Origin: Aplidium turbinatum
Lineage: Eukaryota > Chordata > Ascidiacea > Aplousobranchia > Polyclinidae
Assembly: GCA_918807975.1 (NCBI GenBank)
Contig: OU964925.1
Span: 7,664,798 to 7,728,797 of the forward strand
Direction of reading: 5' to 3'
DNA: 64,000 bases
The notes beneath the pieces were generated by a model. It did not search any database and had not been told where the DNA came from. It saw nothing but the letters and a program-made list of their open reading frames with translations. Each line of letters starts with the position of its first letter. Position 1 is the stretch's first letter. Shown here piece by piece: positions 43,104 to 53,617 of the stretch. Both the position numbers and the translations under genes were made by a program.

Positions 43104-44357
43104 CCCAGCCAGCAAGCCCATATGGGCCCCATATACTATTTTAATGGGCTTGTGGGCATGTGGGTTCTATGTGGGTTTTTGTGTTTTTGCCATATGTGCC
43201 CAATATGGGCTTTCTTGCAGAATGTGTTGCTAAATGACAAGGTGGAATATAAAACTTCCAGTCTTCAAATGCGTGATCATATAAATGCATTTTAATAAAT
43301 TTAGCCACATAAAATTATTGATCATGGGCTAAGCATGAAATATTGATGGGCTTCCCACTTTGTTTATGGGCAGACTATGGGCTTCCCACTTTGTTTATGG
43401 GCAGACCACATTTTTTATGGGCAGAACATGGGCTGCCCACATTTTTTATGGGCAGAACATGGGCTGCCCACATTTTTTATGGGCAGAACATGGGCTGCCC
43501 ACATTTTTTATGGGCAGACCATGGGCTACCCACATTTTTCATGGGCAGGCTATGGGCTGCCCACATTTTTTATGGGCAGACCATAGACTGCCCACATTTT
43601 TTATGAGCAGACCATGGGCTGCCCACATTTTTTATGGGCAGACCATGGGCTACCCACACAGTGATTCAAAGGTTTGTGGGCAACCCATACTAATATGATA
43701 TACACCTCGATCAGCATTTGTCTAGACTTTGAGATTTTTTAGTTGTCACAAACGACTTTTATTGATCTTTTAAATAAACACAAAATGAAATTGAACAAGC
43801 AAAATTACTGGGGGCACCTTGCTATGCATTGCGCAAAACTCACTGCTTGCAGTTGGAGCACTTTGGCAAGGTTGGCATTAGTACTATTTTTGGTGCTTAC
43901 GTACCACAAATAGGAAAATGTCACATGGAGATATTTTTTTGTTAACTATTTTTTAATGTTAACTATTTTTGTTACCTTCATGGCCATTCCAGTGTATAAA
44001 CTAAACGGTGTGCACTGTCTGTTGACGCTCTTGGCTTACGCCGATTGAGCACTTTACTGGGGGCACCTTGCTATGCATTGCGCAAAGTTCACTGCTTGCA
44101 GTTTGAGCACTTTGGCATCTGTCTGCAGTTATATATATACCTGATATACATATGGGCAGCCTGTATTAGATTTATAATTATGGGTTACATATGGGCAGCC
44201 CATATTAGATTTGTGGGTTGAGTGTGAGCAACCCATAAATGAATATGGGCAGCCTATATGGGGGCAATGTGATGCCCGCGGACACAATGTGTATGGGCCC
44301 CGTATGGGCAGCTCACATGGGGCCCGTACATCAGCCCATATGGGCTTGCTGGCTGGG
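43104..44357. repeat. 1.25 kb MITE with 31-bp tandem repeats
   Basis: Ends are perfect inverted repeats beginning CCCAGCCAGCAAGCCCATAT. The first bases are shared with the small palindromic MITEs of this window. It holds about ten 31-bp units (about 43348-43656) with the core TTTTATGGGCAGACCATGGG, and a 70-bp direct repeat (43808-43878 and 44052-44122, core TTGCTATGCATTGCGCAAA). Open frames here are repeat artefacts. It starts 28 bp after the SLC9C1 stop. Confidence 0.9.
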
Positions 44358-44504
44358 ACTGCATGTTCTTTTTAAAATGCATTTAAAATAAGCTTAGTTT
44401 TCAACAGCATCATTCAATATACTGTACAATATTATGTTAATCGTTTTTACATTATGTATACTCTAGAATGGTGAGTGATTAAACTCAGGTAGATTGTGGG
44501 AATA

Positions 44505-44790
44505 TCTGACTGAGAAAACTTTTTTGAGAACTCAATTCCGGTAGTTTTGCATTCTAGCAGAGGCTTTTGACGCTGCACCGGTTACCGAGTTTGACAGAGT
44601 AAAGTTTCCAATTGTTGAAGTGTTGTTGTCTGTGCATTATTCCATTCACCAATAGCCGCTAAATGGATCTAGCAGTCCTTGAAATGCGTTGCTCAAGCGA
44701 ACACCCTGAAAACCGAACTAACGCTGCTTGGTCTTGCAGTTTCTATGTTGTGAAGTCAGGCGCGAAGCCAATTGAGCTACCTGGCGAAGT
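44505..44790 (-). repeat. tRNA-derived SINE (family 1, copy 3)
   Basis: Minus-strand tRNA-like head near 44760-44790 (TAGCTCAATTGGC). The body shares GGTTACCGAGTTTGACAGAGTA and GCATTATTCCATTCACC with the other copies. Confidence 0.8.
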
Positions 44791-45400
44791 TTGTCAGCGC
44801 TTTTCAGATACAGCTTTCCTCTCAGTGGAACCTGTTCAACATAATGATCAGAAGACACTTTACCACTTATCGTCTGCTCAATTCCTACTCAGTGACAGAG
44901 CTTACGTCATAGTTCATAATCGTCACTTTGAAACTCTCAGTACAGTTCTATGCACCACAACGTTTTTATTATAAAACTTCATCAAAATATGCAGCTCACA
45001 GAACAATGTGCCCAAACAAAAGTATTTTTACATACTAGCCCACTGATCAGTGTTCCTTCAAAGAAATTTTTAAGCTGCGCAAAATAATTTTCTTAGCGTA
45101 TTATGATTTTAAGGATTATGATTTTGTTTTTTTTAGCGTATTAAGTATTATGATTTCACTCACACTTTTACTCTGCAAATGCAGAGTGGTGAGTAATTTT
45201 TTTTCATCAACTGCGCAAGAATAAAACTTCACCGCGCACTTGACCTAGTGCTACTGCGCAATTGCGTATTTGAGCACTTTAAAGGGAACACTGCTACCGA
45301 AGTTCGTGCAACTAATACTAATGGCTTACTACTAGTCTGAGTCAGCTTAAGGATTTTCAGGTTTGAAAAATCAGCTTGTCAGTTGTTACTTTGATCGCAG
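44791..45400. other. Unassigned intergenic DNA
   Basis: No exon or repeat boundary recognised. It ends in a good splice-acceptor-like tract, TTGTTACTTTGATCGCAG, just before the small ORF at 45401. Confidence 0.4.
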
Positions 45401-45574
45401 ATGGACTTGGCGATGGAGCAGAACAAGATTGTAAGCATTCCAAAGATGTCGCGTAGGGGCTACTTCGCAAGATTGGCTTTCATGGGATCTTTAATGACTT
45501 ATTTGTCTTCCGCGATATTCTATTTGATGATTTGTCACGAAATTCTACGAGAAAATGATTGCCAAAAGCTTTAA
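45401..45574 (+). CDS. Candidate 57-codon membrane-peptide ORF or exon
   Basis: ATG follows directly on an acceptor-like tract. The frame reads MDLAMEQNKIVSIPKMSRRG, then a hydrophobic stretch LAFMGSLMTYLSSAIFYLMI, and ends CHEILRENDCQKL with TAA at 45572-45574. A basic patch before one membrane span and a short polar tail look like a small single-pass protein. I recognise no family. It may be the last exon of a larger unseen gene or chance. Confidence 0.3.
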   Translation: MDLAMEQNKIVSIPKMSRRGYFARLAFMGSLMTYLSSAIFYLMICHEILRENDCQKL

Positions 45575-47160
45575 GGCACCAAGGCCTGCTGACGTGCAAT
45601 TTTCGAAATGCAAGGTTTCGAATCGAATATTTTGCTTCTTTGTGACACCACAGGTGTTGGCACTGTAGCTTTATATAAAATTAATTTCTTGAGCAAATGA
45701 CAACATTTAATTATGTAAAATATGCACTGACTTGAGTTGTCCTGTCCACCTGTGGTTTTTGACAGTTTACATGCAAACAGTAGACATACGAATTTAACTT
45801 CAAGGTCTGCTGTATCCATAGCAGTCAAGTGATTACGTATTAAGAAAATGCTCTATTTGATGAGATCAGCAAATAAAATGAAATATAGATGATGTGTTTC
45901 TTAATTTATTTTAAACGCAGGTCAGATACAATAAACTTTCAAGTGCTAGATTAATTTGCCATACTGGAACATGATGGTCGGAAGCAACTCCTAGGGTTGC
46001 ATTTACATTGCTTAAACGTATCGTTTATTTATTCATACGCCCAAGTCTTCATGCATTGAAGTGGAAACAATTTCGGCGTTGGTTAAATTTCTAAGGACTT
46101 GGGGCTGAGGCGATAAAGATATAGATTGCATAGCGTTACTTGGCCTAAGTTGCGGAGTCGATATATTTTAATCTTTTATTTGTCAGACGCAAATATGTTT
46201 AACAAAAAAGAGATCAAATCAGAAATCTAACCAAATTCTTATTAAAATGCTCCTGTCATAAAAGAAGTTGAAAATCAAGTTTTTACTTGCTAGTGTTGTA
46301 CTGGAGTCTTGTTTATTTGATGGTATAAATATATCATCGTTTTTGGCTTAATTAATTTAAAAATATTACAAAAAATGCAATAAGTTTCAACTTCTTACAC
46401 GTAACTAGCTAACTGAACAACGGGAAAAACACAGCACTCGAAAACCAGCAAAATAGACAACAGATAGACGAACAGCGAATTGAATTACAGTACATTAGGA
46501 AGAACAGTTATTAATACTTTTGCTTCATAAACCGTTTTTATATGCTTATGATACCTTTTAACAGCTTCTTTTGTTTGTAACACAAAAAAGCAGTAGCCTA
46601 CTTAGCAAGAAAGTAAGGAGGCACAAAATGATGGAATAATATCGGCTGAACTTTGTAAATGCAGTGCTCTGTCTAGGCCTACTATGATGTTAAAATTGCA
46701 AACATATGTACGTACATGAAACAGTAGAACTACTAAAAATTTTCACAACTTCCTGAACGATCCAAATGGTAATTTACGTCAACTGTTTTAAATTAACGAT
46801 ATCATGTGTTTTTACACAAAACAATGTTTCGTTTGTGTAAACTTATTAAATTTTAAATAAAAAAAGATTAAAAAAAAAGATCGTGAAAGTTAAAAGTTCA
46901 GATTTTCAAAAGAACAAAATACTATTCACTTAAATATATAGTAAAATGATCAAAATGACGGCTCAGTAGTTTTGTTGATATAAAGTAAGAACAGCAGCGA
47001 GGAACAAAAAATTAATGTTTTGTGTAAGGTTTGATCTCCTTATCACGTAAAAGTAAAATAACCTGAGTGTTTGTAAACGTCATGAAACGAAAGAAATCAT
47101 GAAACATATTGCTTGGCAAGAGAGTGTAAAATGAAACAGCAATCAACATTTACCGCTTGT
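45575..47160. other. Unassigned intergenic DNA
   Basis: AT-rich with no convincing coding exon on either strand and no clear repeat ends. Confidence 0.4.
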
Positions 47161-47164
47161 GGTC

Positions 47165-47450
47165 GATTGATTTGATCTTTATCCTCGGACTGGGAAAGCT
47201 TCTTTGAGGGCCTATTCCTGGCGGTTTCGCATACTTCTAGAGGCTTTGAACCACTGACGCAGGGCCGGTTACAGAGATTCAGTAGGGTTTTCGATAGTCA
47301 TTGAAGTGTTGTTGCCAGAGAATTATTCCATCGAGTGGTGCTACTGAATGGAGGGCAGTCACGAAACGCGTTGATCAAGTACATACCCTCAGAGCCGAAC
47401 CAGCGACGCTAGATCTTAAATCGGAAGCATAACCACTACAGACGTTACAG
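47165..47450 (-). repeat. tRNA-derived SINE (family 1, copy 4)
   Basis: The tail reads GATTGATTTGATC, followed by TTTATCCTCGGACTGGGAAA. The worn tRNA-like head is near 47395-47450. Same orientation as the other copies. Confidence 0.85.
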
Positions 47451-47786
47451 AGAAATTTGACAAACAACGGAAACGTTAATGAAGAAAATGATTAAAATTT
47501 GTGGAAGTTCAACTCCAAATTATAAAACAGACGAAATATCACTGAATTGAAAATGAAAAACCATCAAGAATGACCGCTAGGTACTTCAAATGGCAATGCT
47601 CATGATGAAGCTATACAGGTCCTTTTCATGTGATTTGAATATCACTACAGTATACAGTACTTATGTTAAACATTGCAGACGAATTGTAAAGCGACATTAA
47701 GAAAACAAAATATAACTGTTTGATTTGCATAAATTTTTGACTGCGCCCTTCAATGGACTTCACCTTCTTCACGGTGATGTCTCAAA

Positions 47787-47862
47787 CAGCAAATCAACCC
47801 TCTTTTACATTGACTCAACGTCTGCAGACTTTGCATCAATGTAAAAAAACGGTTGATGTGGT
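47787..47862. repeat. Palindromic MITE, worn copy
   Basis: ACAGCAAATCAACC and TACATTGACTCAACGTCTGC are mirrored by TGCATCAATGTAA and GGTTGAT. The terminal CCCAG is lost. Confidence 0.7.
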
Positions 47863-48039
47863 ATCTTAGGTAGTCTTGTGCACCTCTGTACGACATTCGG
47901 AAGGGCATAGGTTCGACACCTATCCAAAGCACCGGGCAGTGTTTTTGGCAAAAAGCAAATGATATGCTTGGCAAGACCGTTGAGAGAATGTCTTAGGCAA
48001 GTACCAATGAGATACTTTGGCCTCGAATCAAGATGCTTC

Positions 48040-48190
48040 TAAGAAAACACACAATAGCCAAAGAATACGCGGTGGTTTCTTTAAATTCCCGGGCCTCTTG
48101 GAAAGGCTCCGGGCCCCTAAAATTATCTCGGGCCCGGGTCCAAAAGTACCCCTGGGTCCCCCTGTCAACGCTATTGCTTGAAAATAAACA
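48040..48190. repeat. Dispersed GC-rich repeat fragment
   Basis: The phrase GGGCCCGGGTCCAAAAGTAC and a following TCAACGCTATTG resemble 34980-35190 (GGCCTAAGTTCAAAAGTACC) and weakly 21620-21690. Family not identified. Confidence 0.5.
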
Positions 48191-51177
48191 CGAAGGTCGT
48201 GATTTTTGTCTTCTCATCCACTTCATGTAAATTTTCAACCAATTACTAGACCAAAGACTCTGTAGCCTACGGCAAAAAAATTCTACAAAAGGTAAAATTT
48301 GCTGTAATATTTTTGAAATATTTTAGAAGCCCGAATTCCTCTCAACTTGACTTGACTGAAACGTTGTATGTCTTGTCCTGTAATTTCTGTATCTTTCCTT
48401 TCAGTGATGAAAATCTAAAAATACAATCATATAAACAATTTAGATTAAGCGATATAGGACATTCAGTGAATAAAATACATATTATCCAAGTTTAGAAAAT
48501 TTATAAAAAGCTCAAATAAAACTTATAAGATACTATAAGCGATACCGTGCTTATATAAGGCAAAGTAAGCTGAAAAGCTGGGCGATTTTTTGTGCTTTTT
48601 TCAATCATAGCTTACAGTTAGGAGAAAGCGAGATACAATTGGAAAGAAAAATTTAAATGAAATTGGTTTTTAAAGATGGAAAACTGTTTAATATTTGATT
48701 AAAGGTTAATCCACCGACACAGACAATGTCTGGTACGATACATAAAACAATTTCTTAAATTAAATGATTATCATGTGTAAATTCATTGCCAATTATGGAA
48801 AATTACCGTACTTGGTTCATCATAAATTTGTAAGCCTAAGCATTGGTTAAAATTAAACAAGAAATCATTATGGTAATATGATTTCACTTACTTTCCAATG
48901 TGTTGAAATAAAGCTGGTGAAATGCCCACCATTTTCTTTAATCTTATTTTGAAGCAATCTTTTTCAATTTGATCATGGCTACAGTAGCCTGATTTTACAT
49001 AGTCAATCTAAAACGTAATAAAAATTATCAACCAAGAAAACTTGAAACAACAGTGTTTTTTTTGTTTAAATTATCTACACGTCGGTTTAAAAGTCAATAA
49101 ATTAAGTCAGGTAAATTCGCTGAACCCTTAACTGTTTGGTGGGTTTGATTCCCCAGGCTCCTGAACAGTTCTATGAAAATCTATGCAAGCGTTATCCATA
49201 AACCGTTTTATAGAATTCTTTATCAGCATTTTTTATCCTAAAAACGGTGATGAAAACAAACCTCTCTGTCACCATTAATATGATAGGAGACTAACATATT
49301 GAGTGCAAAAGTCTTCAACTTATCTTAGAATTTGCCATATGTAATTGTTTAAAAGCATTTGTGATTAAATAATTTGATCTCACAGTGGCTAGGTCTCTTT
49401 CGTATATTGCGATTTAGTTTAAAAGTTTAAAATAAACTGCCTTAGCTTTCCATGATATATTATGTTTAGATTTTCAAAGCAAGTCTACCTTACGTACCTG
49501 CAACCAGTCCAGAGGTTTTTTGTTCCAGAACGTGTGGATAAAGGAAGCATAAGAAGGAAGAGTAGCCCTTCGAAAGAGTTTTCCGATAGCTCCCAGGCCG
49601 CAGAAAGAGAGAAAAAACCAACTGTTGTCCTTTCGCTTCTGGATTTCCTTTTGTTGAAACGATAAATTGAGTTAGCCTACTTCGCTCATGACAAGCTCTT
49701 CGGTTCGTTGACGAAACTTGTCAGTTTGTAGATCTACAGGCCATGATAAAAAAACTAATCAATAAATAACTAAAGTGACTTGAGTTCTTCTGGTGACTGA
49801 AGGTTACTAGGTTACCTCCTGATTTTAAGGATGATACCTAGATTTTATTACCGACGTTTCGTCGGTCAGCACGACTGGCTATCAAGTGGGCTGAACCAGG
49901 TAAACACAACCTGTTCCGTAACAAATAGCACAACACAAAAAACGTAGGCTACTGACGAAATCAATAAAGTAGCAAGAATCAGAGTTAAAAAACGCAACAA
50001 GATTACAGCTCAGTTTAATTGATAAAGCAGGGATGCCTAACAACAGTAGGCTACTATCCAACAACGTAAATTTATCTCAACGTCACAAAAACGTTGAAAT
50101 AATATGCGACAAGACAGAAATGCAATTAGCAAATACAGCGATTGTGAAAAAGCTCTGAGCAAAGGAAAAAGTGACCACCAAGTCAAAGTAATTTATTGTA
50201 CACAGAGGGAAAGCTCTGACTATCATTCCGGTTAAGAACACGTCGTGCCTTTTGGTTTATGTACCAACTTTCTGTAAACAATCTGTACAAACTTTCTGTA
50301 AACAATTACAATTACTGTAAACAATGTAGACTGTTTACATGGATGTTACCCCTTTGCATCTGCAACACACGAACTGGTGTGCGTATAATCACGTGACCTT
50401 CACGTTGTCCTTGTTGCGCAATCTGTGTTACTTTTCGTTCTGTCTACTCAGTTGCTATTTGTCTCGCCAGGTGAACGTTGTATTAGCCAGCATCAAACCC
50501 AATAAATCCCTGATTGTCTTTTCGTTAAATAGAGACGACAGCAATCAACACCCTGGTTGGACGTTCGAAAAGCCGCCGGTTTGACATCGCTCAAGTGCAT
50601 GTGGCTGTGCCTTTGGCAAGACACCTAAAGGTGTGCCGTCGATTCTAGAGAGAAATGCCTACGGCCTTTCTTAGGCCCTTTCTGGTATTCGTGTCAAAGA
50701 CACGCGAAAAGCACGAGACGGGACCATTTGGCCACGCCCTGATTAGTGGCTTATAACTCAGCCGCTAAATATCGCACATTTGAGAAAATTTGCATGTACA
50801 TAGTCAAATGCTTTTATTTTATATTGTAATTATTTGTTTTCGAAATAAATGCTTAGTTTGTGTATTCTGAAAACATATGTTGCAAAAAAGCTCTAAAAAC
50901 GCGAATTTTGCTGGCATTTAGTCATTTTATATCCGATTTTCTTCGTTCGAATTTTAATTTTGATGATTTGTGAACATTCAAAAAAATACTTTGAAACAAA
51001 TTATTTTTTCCTACAATAAATGCAGTATTTTTCATATTCATACTACATCAAGCGATTTTGAGTTTATTGTGATGAATTGCACTGATAGGTTCTCCACATG
51101 TGGTCATGGCTGCTTAGCATCGCAGTATCTCTCATGACAAATCAAGATGAATGAAAGCATAAAATAGTTGTCGCGTC
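48191..51177. other. Unassigned intergenic DNA
   Basis: No recognised gene. A 61-codon frame at 49483-49665 (with VQRFFVPERVDKGSIRRKSS) has coding-like composition but no known domain. Near 49850-50060 are GACGTTTCGTCGGTCAGCA-type repeat remnants. Confidence 0.35.
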
Positions 51178-51352
51178 CCAGCCAGCAAATCATTTTTTTA
51201 CATTGATTCAACCTTCGCAGATTGATTTTCTGGTTGAAAGAACTCTAGGTTATCACATTCTTTCCCAGCCAGCAAAATTGGTCCTTTTTACATTTATTTA
51301 ACGTCTGCAGACGTCGAATCATTGTTGAAAGTGGTTGATTTACTGGCTGGGT
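51178..51352. repeat. Two adjacent palindromic MITEs, CCCAG(A/C)CAGC family
   Basis: The first (51178-51240) is missing its right terminus. The second (51268-51352) is complete, from CCCAGCCAGCAAAATTGG to TTTACTGGCTGGG. Confidence 0.8.
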
Positions 51353-51561
51353 TAGAAGTGTAGGTAACACGATTTCCAGTCAGCTGTTTTTTCAGGCGTT
51401 TCATTTCATAACATAGACTAGAGTGTAGCTTTCATTTCAACCTGCCAAAATGTTTTAGAATCAGAAAAAAAAGCTTCTTTTTGATACTTTTCAATGTAGC
51501 TAAACGTTGAAACGATATAAAAACCAACTTTTCTGCCTGGGCTGCTGCTTTTTGCTAAATT

Positions 51562-51633
51562 TCCCAGACAGCAAAACCCGTCATTTTTCAGACGTTGAAT
51601 CAATGTAAAAATGACGGGTTTTTCTGTCTGGGT
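51562..51633. repeat. Palindromic MITE, CCCAG(A/C)CAGC family
   Basis: A hairpin from CCCAGACAGCAAAACCCGTC to GACGGGTTTTTCTGTCTGGG with a short centre. Confidence 0.85.
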
Positions 51634-51764
51634 TGTTTAACTTGAGTCTGGCAATGTGAGTCTGGAAACCTTAAAAATAACTGACAAGTATGAATAAGAA
51701 TAAACCATAAATTTATTCGTAAACAATATTTAAGGAAGTACGTAAAACGGTACAGTTTACTTAA

Positions 51765-52556
51765 AATTCAGTGAGATGGGTGTGCCTGCATTTTGGAAGC
51801 CAGCTCCTTTGTGTCAATGTCAACTGAGGTTAAGGCTAAACGAAGGCAGGCTTCGAGAGATGTTTGTTTAAGTAGATTCCTCTCTTTGGATTTAATCGAC
51901 TTCATTGCGGAAAATGCTGCTTCACAAAGGTAGGTACTGCCAAACATTGACAGCAAGTGCAATCCAAAACGGCGTAAATTAGGATAATGCTCTTCAGAAA
52001 GAAGAGGCCAAAATTGAGTGATTGGCAGTGTAGCTTTGCTTAATAAAAACTGGTCACTTTGCAAGTCACACAATTCAAGCTGCAAATTGTCATCGGCTTC
52101 TGATATAGTTATAGTCAGCGGAGCATTGAATACATTGAAGTTTTTTGGATTTAGCCATCAAAAGTGATACATCATAAGAAGCAATGGTTGTAGAAGACGA
52201 AGGCTTCACTAATTGAAACATGTTTTCTTGACGCTTACGCAGGTTTGAATTGAGATCATTGAGTAGGGCTCGCCGCGCCTCACCAGTGTATTTATCATAG
52301 CCAGTGACATGAAGAGTGCTGTAGTGTCGTTGTACACTGTACTCTTTCATAACAGATATCATTTCATTACAAATTAAACATAAAACTTATATGCGGATTT
52401 TTATAAATTTACCATTTTAAGGTTGTTTTTCTAAGGTCGGCTTATATGCGAGGATATACGGTAATTTTTAAAAGTTTTCTAGAAGAGGCGGCGGGCCGCA
52501 TTGAAGGAGGTCGCGGGCCGCATGCGGCCCGCGGGCCAGGCTTTGGACAACCCTTA
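51765..52556 (-). mobile_element. hAT transposon relic (GTF2IRD2/EPM2AIP1-like transposase)
   Basis: The 5' terminus on the minus strand reads AAGGGTTGTCCAAAGCCTGG followed by a CGCGGGCCGCATGCGGCCCG palindrome, a familiar hAT end. Coding remnants: SVMKEYSVQRHYSTLHVTGY (near 52340), then a C-terminal piece with GLHLLSMFGSTYLCEAAFSA and MKSIKSKERNLLKQTSLEAC (51768-52085). The catalytic middle is deleted. The opposite terminus and a target duplication were not found. Confidence 0.85.
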
Positions 52557-53404
52557 CTAAAGTAACAGATCATTCCTAGTAGCCAAAGTTTGCTTTTCAT
52601 GTTTTGAACACGTCGAATCTTCGTAAAAACTGGTCAACTTCACTTGCCGAGATTGTGCAATGACGCAACAAAAACTGCCTGGGATTTAGACAAAACGATA
52701 AATTACACTATGAGTCCCATTGCGTTTAGTTCTAAGTTTAAATGTGTGATTGATGACTTGACTCGCGGTTGACTGCGGCCACTGTGTATACAATGGCAGA
52801 AGCGATGAGTCATTTCGAGGCCGATTGCCAAAATATAGAAATTTAGACAAAATTTCTGAACAACCTGTGACAAAATGCTTATTGTGAACCACATAATGTT
52901 CCAAAAATAACCAAATTAGGTTTAAACGATGCTCAAATGATAAAAAGTAAAAGTCAAGAAATATCAGCGTTTCAGGAAAATTCCTTCTATATAAAATTTC
53001 AAAACTAGTGAAGGGCGGGACGATCAGGTCCCGGCTGATAACAGGTCGAGTTACGTTGAATTTAAGTAAATTGAAGCCACATTGATTTCCGTCAAAGTTG
53101 CTGAAAACTTTTGGTTTAAGTGGGACTTACCCTCAAAGCCTAACCTTCATGTCCACCATCATGCAAGCGATTAAGTATCTTCCTTAGACTGAGCGCTGAG
53201 CGGTATGTTATCGAAAATGTACTGTACATGAAAGTTGCTAGAACGAAAACTCAGCCAAAATAAAATTACATCAACTGGCCTATTGGTTGAACTGGATACA
53301 AAAACTACAGCAACTTAAAAAATCTGTAATGCGATCATTCATAAAGCAACTATTACAAGCCAATAGCTGTCTGTTTCGCACAAAAAAAAGTTTCAAAAAT
53401 TTAC
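52557..53404. other. Unassigned DNA downstream of the last visible MGAT4-like exon
   Basis: I looked in all minus frames for the expected C-terminal GT54 motifs (such as LEFS..GFIGK) and found none. Confidence 0.45.
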
Positions 53405-53617
53405 CTTAAATATCTTTTGGTCGTAGCCAGGCTTACTAATAACATCGTCTTCCATCATTAAGTAATAAGAGGCATCGAGGTTATAGGCGTACATCATAAT
53501 AAAAATCTGATCCAGGTTTTGTTTTGATCTCCATTTTACTCTTGCTAAGGAATCGTTTAAAGTGCTTCTTAAAGTTGTTTCCCAATTTGGATAATAATTA
53601 TCTGGAGGCCTTATTAC
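53405..53617 (-). CDS. MGAT4-like exon 4
   Basis: Acceptor TTATGCAG, donor GTAAAT (minus strand); 71 codons, VIRPPDNYYPNWETTLRSTL to EDDVISKPGYDQKIFK. It contains the EDD metal-binding motif. Symmetric phase 0. Confidence 0.92.

Noticed and set aside
43343-43698. Three overlapping long open frames rich in CPHFLWADHGLP-type repeats
   Set aside because: They come from the 31-bp tandem array, which is open in all three frames because 31 is not a multiple of 3. No protein is implied.
43104-44357. CRISPR-like array because of regular 31-bp spacing
   Set aside because: The units are adjacent with no unique spacers, lie in a eukaryotic MITE, and have transposon-type ends.
44663-44974. 103-codon plus-strand frame
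   Set aside because: Its first half lies in a SINE and the rest shows no coding character.
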